Translations under genes and position numbers: made by a program
In this document: positions 13,178 through 24,715 of the stretch, piece after piece
Numbering within the stretch: position 1 is the stretch's first letter
Layout of the letters: each line of letters starts with the position of its first letter
Assembly (NCBI GenBank): GCA_963853835.1
Contig: OY970833.1
Coordinates: forward strand, 20,678,974-20,742,973
Direction: 5' to 3'
From: Calendula officinalis
Lineage: Eukaryota > Streptophyta > Magnoliopsida > Asterales > Asteraceae
DNA: 64,000 bases
The notes under the pieces: generated by a model
The model's input: only the letters and a program-made list of their open reading frames with translations
Told to the model about the DNA's origin: nothing
Databases searched by the model: none

Positions 13178-14873
13178 TGTAACACCTCAAATTTTAATAC
13201 CAAATATTGGCCCAAAATAAAACATTTTATAAATAGAAGAACATTCCCAAATTTGGATTTACAAAAACCTTGGTATGAAATCAGAGTATAAAAGTAGGTG
13301 TTACAAAATAGATCATAACCAAGCTAAGACTAAATCCAATCTAGTGCTCTTCTATTCTAGGTCCCGCATCTCTATCCATGCGTACCTAAGCCTTCGATCC
13401 CGAACCTGAGTACATAGCAAAACAAAACAAGGAGTACGTGAGACAAAAACGTCTCGTGAGCTACATGGGTTTAGACCCGATAATAAAATGAAATGTCACG
13501 TTTCATAAAACCAATCAATATACATATATATAAACCCAACTACCCATTCTAGTCACCTTAGTGTGACTCTACACTCTTGCCCACCGGAATACGTCCAATG
13601 AGTAAGACTACTATTGTGGTTGAGTCGATGGGAATCCACCCAACTGCCCCTCACACCACCCTATCGTGGTTTAGTCGATGGGAATCCACCCAACTGCCCC
13701 TCACACCACGCCTATCGTGGAAGAGTCGATGGGAATCCACCCAACTGCCCCTCATTCCACCCTCTCATGACCGGGGGTTCCCCGCATCATCACATTATCT
13801 CAGCATATCATAACTCAATAGTTATGTCAATCTAGCTCTCGGCTATCACGTCTATCATCAAACAAGTTAGTGCAATACTATCATCGGTATAACTAACTAT
13901 CAACTACTAGTCTACCCAATTAAGCAAATAGACCATAACACAAGTAATGAAAGTATGTAAAAGGGCTATGTACTCAGTAAATTCCACACGTACTCACCTT
14001 AGCAATAAAGATGCTCCAACTGTGTTCTTGACACCAAAGCTCTTGCTTCACAATTTCACCGACTTTCCAAGATGTCACCGAAAGCCTAAAACAATGATCA
14101 TACAATGATCAACATCACAATCTACTATCAATGTGTTCATCTACCTCTAGATAACACCCATCAATCCATTTCCCCCAAATATGGTGATTTACCAAACCCT
14201 AGGTTCAACCAACCCTTAAGATTCTTACAAATCTTAACCATACACTTGATTTCCTTGTTAATATACCATCTATTAAGTGTATACACCATTTATATCACCA
14301 TAATCTATAACCCCAAGAACTAGGGTTTCAACCCCAAGCTTCTAAACCAATAGATCTAAAGCTACAACTACAAAGGATTGAAGATATACCTTAAATCTTC
14401 AACTAGGAGTGAAGAATCACAAGATTTGATGAAGAAATCGGCTCCAAATGATGCTTGACACCCAAAATCGTTCACGAGTTCGAAGAGAGAAAAACTAGGG
14501 TTTTGAATTGCATTAAATGAGCTCAAACCCGAATTTAATGCCGCCAGACAATAGTTCACGACGCGACCAGAGTTCGCGTCGCTAACTCTGCGAATTTCAT
14601 AGTTCGCGATCGTTAAGCAGGCGTGAACTTCTTCGCGATAAAAGGCCAAACTCCCTGGAGCAAGTTCCCGATCGGGAACTTATAGTTCGCGTCGCGAACT
14701 CCTGATACAGCCAGGGCTGCACTTTTGCAACTTTGTTTCGTCCCGGTTTCGCCCATAACTTTCTCGTACGGTCTCCAAACGACACGAAACCAATTCCTAC
14801 GTGTTTTATATGATTTATCCATAATTATCATATTTTTATACAATTTATTTATTTACAAATTCGGGTCGTTACA
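13178..14873 (-). repeat. 5' LTR of the Ty3/Gypsy element (minus-strand element)
   Basis: 1,696 bp, TGTAAC to GTTACA, paired with 6610-8305 at a constant offset of 6568. The primer-binding site adjoins its left edge on the + strand, which makes this the 5' LTR. Unlike a normal insertion, its outer end is not at the host junction: a further 48 bp of element-internal sequence follows (14874-14921). Confidence 0.93.
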
Positions 14874-14921
14874 ACTATCTACCCCTTAAGAAGATTCCGT
14901 CCTCGGAATCTCATCATAGTT
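14874..14921 (-). repeat. 48 bp of element-internal sequence outside the 5' LTR
   Basis: Identical to 8306-8353, which is the polypurine tract plus the 3' end of the pol frame. It therefore lies on the wrong (outer) side of the 5' LTR. It joins the 99-bp flank through a shared GTT (14919-14921), a 3-bp microhomology. Confidence 0.9.
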
Positions 14922-15017
14922 TGACTAACAATCGAACAAGGTCAAAATCGTTCAAACTCGGCCCTAATCGGTCAAAATCGGGCATAATCGGTCTAGAAAA
15001 TGAGTTGTAGATTAAAT
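14919..15017. repeat. Right copy of the 99-bp direct repeat flanking the LTR retrotransposon
   Basis: Perfect copy of 6511-6609. Host sequence continues beyond it with GAATCTAAAGC, so the unoccupied site can be read as 6510 joined through one copy to 15018. Confidence 0.9.
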
Positions 15018-15744
15018 GAATCTAAAGCAGAAGCAGATGAAATCGAATACCTGGATCGGCGTATGCGTAGCAGTAGCCTTGATTGAATAATGATGTGGCC
15101 GAAATCTAGCTCTAACTCTCCGGCTGTAAGTACATCGGAACTGGTCGTGGCGCTATTTTTGAACAAGTTGGGACGTAAAAAGGGAGACGACCAAAACGAA
15201 GTCATTTTCTTTTTGTTAGTATGATTTACAGATTCATTATACAAATTTTAAAAATAGTCCCTGAAGTTTCTATTTTTATATTTTAACCCTTGCTCTTCTT
15301 TTTCACTAGAATTTCTTTTTATTAAAGCTATAGAAACCGAAGTGGTGGCTAAAATTTATTTACATCAAAGCCCATTAACAATCCACATTTTTTATCACAA
15401 TTTTTGTACATAGTTATTATTAAAATCAAAGCTGGAATATATATTTTAATAGTTATTATTGTATTGCTTGCCGCTATAAAGGGGAACATAACCAAATCAT
15501 TCAGGAGGGCATTTGTTTAATTGTTCTCCATGAAAGAATTCAAGATAAGTTTTCCTCTTAAATTATTGGTATTTCGTAAGAGTTTTTCAATAAATTACAT
15601 ATTATTCTAATTACACCACTTAAACAAAACTGTAAAATAAATTATTATTTGTGGCATTGTCAGATTGTTTTTATATGTATTTTCTCAAATAACATTTTAT
15701 TTTCATTTTTCTACAGATATTATATACGGATAGATTATACTGAG
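15018..15744. promoter_or_regulatory. Probable upstream region of the Helitron Rep/helicase gene
   Basis: No protein family is recognised here; a minus-strand frame at 14993-15244 has no similarity I can name. A TATA-like GCTATAAAGGGG at about 15472-15483 lies some 260 bases before the first Rep/helicase ATG. A leader with a possible donor near 15549 and acceptor near 15716 follows. Promoter status is inferred from position. Confidence 0.4.
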
Positions 15745-17733
15745 ATGTCTAATTCCACCACTGATCAATCAATGTTAGATAATAAAAGAAAAAAGGAGGA
15801 AAAAGAAAAATCACGGTAGAAAACAATGAGAATCAGCCAGAAAACATTAAACGGATTGTAGTAGATGCTCAATTACATGGTAATTGTTCTTCGTCCAACA
15901 CACCATTAGAAAATATCTATAAAAGACCGCTTGAAAAGCCATCAAATAAATGTAAGTTTTTTATTATTTTACTCAAGGTAATTATATATTGGACCAATTA
16001 AATACTTTATTAAACAATTTAACCAAATTTTATTACTTCTGTACTACAAGCTTTGCCAAATGAAATCCCAAATGTGGTTAGGAAGAAAGGAAGACCTATC
16101 GGAAGAAAACCACTTCTGCCGCTTAATGAGAGTATGTCATGTTTTTTGTCTAAAAAAACTTAGATGTTGAGTAATTTAGTTTTTTACAACGTCAGACAAA
16201 TAAACGTATTCACATTTTTTTGTTTTTTTTTTATCTATAACAGATTTGCTAGGTGATATAACTAAACGGCGTCCTGGAAGGCCGTCAAAAAATTCGATAA
16301 GCCCTAACAACAAAGAATGTGAAGGTATCAATTTAATGGACTCAGTTCATAAATTCTTTAATTATTTTTGATATTGCGTAGGTCCATCATTTATATCACC
16401 AATGCCTATGATAGCTCCACGTATTAGTCAATTATCATGTAAGTATATTGAATACCAAATTTTATAAAATGCATTTAATTTGGTGATACAAAAAATATTC
16501 ACAAATATAACATCTTTAATTGTTTGTTATTAATGACTTGAATTAGGTCCACCGCTAAATATGTTTTATCGAAGTACCGCTTCAAAAAATGGACTATTCG
16601 CAACACCACCACCAACCAAAACACCATTTGTACAGTTTGCAACTCATACAACTACAACACAACCTTGCTCATATCCCGTTACTTCAAACAGTCCCTTAAT
16701 CAAAACAAACGGTATTTGTTTTTTTGTAAAGAATTTCTAAAATATTTTTACATTTTCTATCGATATTTAATTAAACCTTCTATTTTCAATCAGTAAGTGC
16801 AGTGTTCACCAACAAGACTTCAAGGTTCAACATCAATACACCCATAAATTTTAATTTAAGTGAAAAAGGTTTGCAATTATTACTATCAAATGACACCTAT
16901 ATCAAATAAATTTAATCATATATGTTATTATCTATATCTATGTTCTTTGAATAATTGTTTGCCCCTCAACATGTCAAATAGGAGATTCTTCAAAGGAAAA
17001 GGAAAAAAGATTAACAAAATGGTAAAAACGGTGCGTCCGAGGATATCACGTGGTTTAAAATTTACCACCCCTCAACAGGAACATCAATCCGAGCTACCAA
17101 CACATGCATTTGTTGGAATTTCAAATGGTAAAAAATTTATCAATAAAAAGTCCGTTCAGAATTATATTTCTAAATTGGTTTTTTACATCATAAGCTTTTT
17201 ACTCATAATTTGATAAATTTTGTAGAATACCTTGACCATGGAGATCCTGATTTCGAATGCGCGTCTTGTGGTGCTATGGTTTGGAAAGATGAGAAGGACC
17301 GCGAACGTTCCCCTACAAACCCCCACTCATATTCAATTTGTTGTATGAGGGGTAAGGTTAAGCTGCCTGTTGACATGATCGAACCACCAAAATTGTTGAA
17401 AGACCTTATTACCAAACAACACCCAAAGAGCGCTTCTTTTTTGAACAATATACGGCGATATAACATGATGTTCGCTTTCACTTCTATGGGTGCTAAGCAA
17501 GACGAGTCCGTTAACAATGGACGTGGCCCTTACTGCTTCAGGATAAATGGGGAAAATCCACATAGATTGGGAGATTTAATGCCCGAACCAGGGAACCGTC
17601 CTAAATTCTGTCAACTTTATATATATGACACGGAAAACGAGATTCAAAACCGGATACAAGCTGTTAGGTAAACAATTTCAATTAGTTAACGATGTCGTTG
17701 CATTTTATAATTTTAAGTTTACATTTGCGTTAA

Positions 17734-17735
<2 letters not shown>

Positions 17736-17775
<40 letters not shown>
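17736..17775. repeat. (TA)n microsatellite in a Rep/helicase intron
   Basis: About 40 bases of uninterrupted TA dinucleotides just before the acceptor-like sequence of the next exon. A fast-mutating simple repeat of no evident function. Confidence 0.9.
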
Positions 17776-17776
<1 letters not shown>

Positions 17777-20700
17777 CGTTAAAGCAACCGCAGATGCGCA
17801 TCAACATCTACTAATGAGATAGATGTTGAGCTTACGACCCACATACGAGACATGCTTGATTCAATCAATCCGTTGGTAGAGAAGTTCCGGATGGCTGCCC
17901 GATCGATAAGGTCTTCAAATGACAGTAATATTAAGCTCAGACTTATTGGAAGCAGGTCACGAGACGGTAGGAACTACAATCTACCAACTTCATCCGAAGT
18001 AGCAGCTTTGATTGTTGGTGATTTCGAAGATACAGCAAATCCTAGGGATATTGTCATCCACAGGTAAAACGGAAAACTTAAAAAAATCAGCGAGCTACAC
18101 GTACTATACCTAGCATTGCATTACCCTTTGTTCTTCCCCTATGCAGAAGATGGCTACCGTACTGATGTCTACCACCAAGGCGTGACTGATTTAATGAAAA
18201 AAATAAAGGCACGCGAGTGTCAATGAGGGAGTGGTTCGCTTACCGATTGCAAGACAGGAGAAATCAGTTCTCCATGATACTCAGTGGTAGGCGATTGTTA
18301 CAGCAATTTTGTACTGACGGATACTCAATGGTTGAGGCTGAGAGGATGAGATACATAATCACACAGCAAAAAGATTTAAGAACTGAGACGTATGCGAGAT
18401 TGGCTACCATTTCAGCCCAAAATCAAGATAATGGTAATGTATTACGTGGTAAGAAGTACGTGCTACCGTCGTCATTTACCGGAAGTCCAAGGTATATGAT
18501 GCAGAATTATTTAGACGCCATGACGATATGTAAGTTTCACGGTTATCCTGATTTATTCATAACCTTCACGTGTAACCCTAATTGGCCCGAGATTGCGCGT
18601 GAAATGGCCAAGAAAGGTTTGAAATCTGAAGATCGTCCGGATATTATATCTAGAGTGTTTAAAATTAAGCTAGACTGCCTCCTAAAGGATTTCAAGGAAA
18701 ATTATACTTTTGGCCACGTAAAAGGAGGTAAAGTACCAACACATATACTTTCATTTTATATTTAAACGTATAAACATAAATATATATGATTTAATTTATT
18801 TATTTTTTTTCTAATTCGCAGTTGTTTACACCATTGAGTTCCAAAAGAGGGGTCTACCACATTGCCACATATTATTGTGGCTTGAGGCACGAGACAAGAT
18901 AACTGCTGCGTCAAAAATAGATGAATTTATATCAGCAGAGATACCCGACAAAGAACAGGATCCTGAATTGTACCAGATAGTCACCGACCAGATGATGCAT
19001 GGCCCCTGCGGTGCTGAAAACCCAAGATGCCCTTGCACTGTCAATTTCAAATGTACGAAAAAATTCCCAAAACAGTTTAACGAGTCAACTGTCATCGATG
19101 ACAATGGATACGCAATCTATAAGAGGAGAAATGACGGAAATACTGTACGGAAAAATGGAATAGATTTGCATAATGGTTATGTCGTGCCCTACAATCAAGG
19201 TTTGCTGAGGAAATACCAGTCTCATATAAACGTCGAATGGTGCAACCAAGTTGGTTCCATAAAATATATGTTTAAGTATGTGAACAAAGGACCAGACATG
19301 GTTACTGTTGCCGTGGAGGGCGAAGAGATCGACGAAATAAAAGATTATTATGATTGTAGGTATCTTTCAGCGTGTGAGGCAACCTGACGTATATTTCAGT
19401 TTGATATTCACAAAAGGACGCCTTCAGTAGAACGGTTGCCTTTCCATTTAGAGAATGAACAACCTGTAATCTTTGATGCAAGGGAGAGTATTGATTACGC
19501 GTTAGATAAGTCATCTGTAAACGAAACCAAGTTTATAGCATGGATGGAACTAAACGAGAGAGATCTAGATGCCCGTAAACTCCTGTATGTTGAGATCCCC
19601 TAGTTTTACGTCTGGAATCAGCAGCAACGCATTTGGCAGTCAAGACAAAGAGGAAACACACTAGGCCGTATACATCATGTCCCGCCCTCATGGGGTGAAC
19701 TTTATTATTTGCGTGTATTACTAAACAAGGTAAAAGGTCCGAAAAGCTGGGATCAACTCAGGGAATGGCGCGGTGTTATTTATCCGTCATACAGAGATGC
19801 GTGTTTTGCCAATGGGCTTCTACAGGACGACAAGGAGTACATTGATGGGTTGTTGGAAGCAAGTTTTTGGGGAATGGGTGATTATCTGCGTTCTTTCTTT
19901 GTTATGCTACTCATGACTGATAGTATGTCTCGTCCCGAGTTTGTCTGGGAAAAAACTTGGCATGTTGGCAGAGGATGTGTTAACCGTTGAACGCAGGAAG
20001 CGTAACGATCCAGGTAATACTGAAAAACAACTCACTCAGTTTAATCACTACTTTTTTGTTTCATAATTTATTTATATTGTTTGATAATCTTATCGTTTAT
20101 TAATGCAGATTTACAACTTTCTAACACACAGAGGATGAATATATGTCTTACGTATATTGAACACATGCTGCTTTGTAATAACAAGAGTTTGAAGTCTTTT
20201 TCAAACATGCCATATCCGGATGAACGATACACGATGGAAAATTACAACCGGTTAATACAGGATGAGGAATCGTACAACAGAGATGAACTCCGCGAGCAGC
20301 ATCAAACTCTTTATGCCAGCCTTACATCAGAGCAGAGACGTATCTACAGAACAGTCATGGACGCCGTTAATAATGAAAAGGGCGGAATGTTCTTCGTATA
20401 TGGTTACGGTGGTACTGGGAAGACTTACGTGTACAAAACTATGTCTGCTGCATTACGTTCCCAAGGGTCAATAGTATTGAATGTTGCATCAAGTGGTATT
20501 GCGGCCCTTTTGTTGGACGGTGGTAGGACGGCTCATTCCAGGTTTGCACGTCCTTTTAATACTCGAACAAAACACCTTTAATATTGAATTTTTATTATTT
20601 TTATATAAATTGCTAATTTTGTACTCTGTCCAGGTTTGCAATTCCTATTAATGTGGTGGAAGATTCGTTGTGCCACATATCAGCTGACGGTGACCTTGCT

Positions 20701-20808
20701 GAGTTGATACGAAAAGCCAAGCTAATTATCTGGGACGAGGCACCAATGATTAACAGATATTGTTTCGAGGCGTTTGATAGAACCCTAAGAGACATATGCA
20801 GGCAGGAC

Positions 20809-21354
20809 TAGGGGTGAGCAGAAAAAAAGGGTAACCGGAATTGGAACCGGAACCGCTTTGGAACCGCCGGTTCCGGTTCCTAAAATTATGGAACCGCCCT
20901 AGGAGGTTCCGATTCCGGTTCCTAAAATTTAGGAACCGGTAACCGGTGGATAACCGGAACCGGTGATTATTCGGTATATTTTTGTTAAATATTATATATA
21001 TGATAAAATTAATGTCCAAATTTAACAATATGAGAAATTTTGTGTAATTTTTAATGAGTTTAGTCATTAATTAGTCTAAATATAGTGTTGTAACGATATA
21101 ATATATAGAAAATCATATGTTTAAGTGTTTGGAGTTTATGATTATTCAAAGATTAGTTGATAAAATGACAAAAAATGATTAATATTTAAGCTTCACATCT
21201 TATTTTAATTTTACGATTTTAGAAACAGGGTAACCGGAACCGGCACCGGAACCGGAGGTTCCGGTTCCGGTTCCGAAAATTGAGGAACCGGTACAAGAGG
21301 TTCCGGTTCCGGTTCCGACCGGAACCGGCGGGTACCCGGCTATGCTCACCCCTA
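20809..21354. mobile_element. 546-bp hAT-type MITE inside the Helitron helicase exon
   Basis: Perfect 12-bp terminal inverted repeats TAGGGGTGAGCA and TGCTCACCCCTA, flanked by a perfect 8-bp target duplication GGCAGGAC (20801-20808 and 21355-21362). The 8-bp duplication and TIR type indicate the hAT superfamily. Subterminal regions are dense in GGAACCGGAACCGG and its complement, forming large inverted repeats around an AT-rich centre. It encodes nothing I recognise, so it would need a transposase from elsewhere. It splits the helicase between Walker B and the GGDFRQ motif. Confidence 0.95.
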
Positions 21355-22633
21355 GGCAGGACCCTTCGACACCGTCCAAATCTGTATTTGGTGGAAAAGT
21401 TGTTTTGTTTGGTGGTGATTTTCGGCAGATTCTTCCTGTCATTCCAAACGGTTGTAGGCAAGACGTGGTTCATGCGACTATCAATGCGTCATATCTTTGG
21501 GACCACTGCACTGTCTTGAATTTAACAGTAAACATGAGGCTTGGTTCGGGAGCATCTGAGGTTGAAAGAAAACAAATAAAGGAGTTTGCAGACTGGATAC
21601 TCGATATTGGCAACGGCACTATAGGTATGTATTTAAATTATTTGTAAATTTTTATAAACCGTTCCAGTAGATTTTTTACTTATATGAATTTTTTTGATAT
21701 TATCTAAACACAAGTGGCGAAAATGATGGTGAGTCGTCAGTAGAGTTCCCGGACAACATGCTGATTCCAGCATCTGATGATAACGTTGGGGCTATTATTG
21801 CAGAAACATACCCTCATTTGCTTGATAATCTATGGCAACCCAGCTTTTTTCAAGATAGAGCCATTCTTGCTCCCACACATGAAATGGTTGACCTCATAAA
21901 CGAACGTATGCTGTCATTAATTCCTGGAGAAGAAAAGACGTACGAGTCATCGGACTCGGTTTCCGCTGCAGATGAAGATGATACTATGTTTAACCTTGAT
22001 CTTTACACCACTGACTTCTTGAAGAGCATAAAAATGTCAGGTGTCCTGCAGCATATCTTGAAGTTAAAGGTTGGCGCTCCGGTAATGTGTATGCGGAATA
22101 TTGATCAAAAAGCTGGATTGTGCAACGGAACCAGACTTCAGATATTACGAATGGGGGTAAATATAATCGAGGGTAAAATCATATATGGCGGCAAGGTGGG
22201 TACAATTTGTGCCATCCCTCGAATGGTTATTAGCCCTTCCGACAACAAGATGGCATTCAAATTGAATCGAAGGCAATTCCCTGTTCAGGTATGCTTTGCT
22301 ATGACCATTAATAAAAGTCAAGGACAGACGTTGTCTCAGGTTGGTTTGTTTCTGCAAAAGCCGGTATTCTCACATGGCCAGCTTTATGTGGCTGTATCAC
22401 GAGTTAAGAGCAAGAATGGATTGAAGGTCATTTGTTGTGACATCTATGGGAATTACACTAATTCAACAGCAAATGTAGTTTACAAAGAAGTCTTATTTCG
22501 TTTGTAAATTTTATGTAACATTTCTTAATGTATCGATTTTTCTACCAGATCATCATTACAGCTAAAGCATTTGTCATTTGTAAAATTATTAATATTTGTT
22601 GGAATTTTTCTACATACTAAATTTTGAAGCATA

Positions 22634-22662
22634 CCCGCCCATCGGGCGGGTTATGTAGCTAG
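22634..22662 (+). mobile_element. Helitron 3' terminus (hairpin + CTAG)
   Basis: A GC-rich hairpin, CCCGCCC-ATC-GGGCGGG (22634-22650), 8 bases before a terminal CTAG (22659-22662) followed by host T. This is the canonical Helitron 3' end, 127 bp after the Rep/helicase stop codon and in the same orientation. It closes the element that contains the RPA-like and Rep/helicase genes. Confidence 0.93.
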
Positions 22663-24715
22663 TTATTCATAATATAGAAATACAGTTGATGTAAATTCTC
22701 AGTTGATCATGGTGATTTCATTTGATACGTGTCATCATCTGAAGCATCGGAGGAGTTCTATCATCTGATAAACAAGAACAAGACATTCATCTGAAGACCA
22801 AGGTTGAAAATTGAATAAAAACTTGTTCAGCTAATGTGAAATCAACTGACAAGGCAAACTTTCTCAACTTTGAACGCACTAGATTACGCTCTTAAATGTA
22901 AAATGTGTGCTTAGCCCAAGGTGTACGTTTGAAAAATGTGGGGTTAGGAATTTACGAGGTCCAAAAACAACGCTCTTAAAAAAAGTACACCATTCGTTTA
23001 TTGACTTTTTGAAAATCACTTATTGACTTTTCAAGAAGTCAATAAGTTATAAAAGTGTTTAGGCAAAATGAGATTTCAAGAAGGAATTCTTTTCAAAAAA
23101 TAAACATTTTTTTAAAGAAGCACATTTAAATATGCCTTTAATATATTTGGGATCACCATCAATGATAAGACACCATTTAACAAACTCTTTAATGGGCGTC
23201 ATGAAGCTAATCTAAAACTCACATTTTTCGGTTTTGATAGGCATTTAGTTGCATTTAAAAGTGGCAAATGGGTCTTTAAGGTTTGTGTCGTGTCGAGACT
23301 TTATATGTGTTGATACTCTAAATCCAAATCCGACACGTTTAATAAATGGGTTTAAAATGTTAACCCAAACCTGACACGGTTAACTTTGAATCAGCTCGAC
23401 CCAACCCAATTAACCCGTTTAAGCGGTAAAAATTTGCATATCATAATTAAACATAATAAAAATCCAACAAAAATATGATAAGAATTCAATAAAAACGTAA
23501 TAAAAATCTAAAAACATAATAAAATCCACTTCATCCTTCATATGATCATATTCTCCAACCTAATTCAAATTGTTGTGTTTCAGCACTTGATTTGTTGTTT
23601 ATCGTATAAAATTAAAGCAAACATTACCATTAATCTCAATCCTATTAAGATATTAAGGCCAAATATGAAATAAGAGCACAATATTTTCTACTACAACTAC
23701 TAAGTTATAATATTTACATATGATATATTTAAAAATATAAAATTTATTAAAATATATACATACTTAAACGGGTGATTCGAGTTACCTTCGAGTTGAAAAA
23801 ATATTGACACTAACCCAACTCGTTTAACTTTCGTGTCGTGTCGTGTCGAGTCAACTCGTTTACTTAAACGTGTCGAAACCTCTAACCCAAACCCAGTAAT
23901 TTCGTGTCGGGTTCGTGTCGAGTTGTCAATTCACGTCTGATTTTACCATGTCTAGTTGCATTGTTTGTATACATCAAAGTAACCGGTAAGTTTTATATAT
24001 TTACAATTTTTTAGTCTGTTACGTGCAAGGTACTAAATAATGTGAGGCGTGGTTTAACGATATGCTTAGTCCACGAGCTTTATAAGATATGACAAACCCA
24101 TAATGAGGGCATAACGTTTCTATGATGTGATGTAAGGATTGTAAGCTGACAATTTTGTATATAAATTATAATTATATATACACATTATAAAAGTAAAGAT
24201 GAAAAATCATATAATTATAAATTTTCGATATACTAAACCATTCTTATAAGTAAATAACTGTATATTTTTGACTTATCTAGCTCAATACTTTTAATAGCTT
24301 AAAAATGCAATTTATCATATGAGAAAACAAAACTAAATTAATGAGTCAATGTAATAAATTAATTATTTTTTCAAGTTCAAGGTACCATATGATATATTTA
24401 ATAGTTAAAAGTAGTAGACATTCTAATTGCCAAGTTTAAGATATATTATAATACATTTTTTTTCTTTTAATTAAATATACATGATAATATATTGAGCATA
24501 ATAAAATATATTTTGAAACACTAAACTACTCTCCTAGTCTCCTAAACGCCTAAACCATAATAGTAGTATTGGTTTTTTTTTTTTTTAAAAAAGAATAAAT
24601 CCAAAAAGCCATTTTATTTCATTTTACTAATTAAGCAGTCTGTGTAACCTGCCGTGAAATCGTGAAAAGGATTCTAGGCAGTAGGTTTGTGACCTGAGCT
24701 CATACGCCGGCCACA
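22663..24715. other. Intergenic region with transposon remnants
   Basis: No gene seen. From about 23255 to 23935 there is a block enriched for GTGTCGTGTCGAG-type motifs at both ends and for CCCAACCC/GGGTT-type words. It resembles a decayed hAT-like MITE, but I could not define exact termini. The last 200 bases before the bL35 start are AT-rich with poly-T tracts and probably hold its promoter. Confidence 0.4.

Larger units (their letters stand above)
15745..22507 (+). pseudogene. Helitron Rep/helicase (RepHel) transposase, inactivated
   Basis: Rolling-circle transposase: an HUH nicking/joining domain fused to a PIF1-family 5'-3' helicase. The N-terminal exons (15745-17200) carry AT-hook-like GRP motifs (KKGRPIGRKP, RRPGRPSKNS). 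The Helitron-like N domain starts near 17220. The Rep core reads HGYPDLFITFTCNPNWPEI. The HUH motif is in GLPHCHILLWL (His at 18860 and 18866), and the two tyrosines are in KYMFKYVNKG (19265 and 19277). The helicase has Walker A GGTGKT (about 20411), Walker B IIWDEAPM (about 20728), GGDFRQILP (about 21414) and the C-terminal TINKSQGQTL and YVAVSRVKS motifs. Damage: frameshift near 18205, TGA at 19385, TAG at 19601, frameshift near 19965, and a 546-bp MITE at 20809-21354. The copy cannot make a functional transposase. Confidence 0.93.

Noticed and set aside
14993..15244. 83-codon minus-strand frame next to the retrotransposon
   Set aside because: It overlaps the 99-bp target duplication, has no family similarity, and the frame is likely chance.
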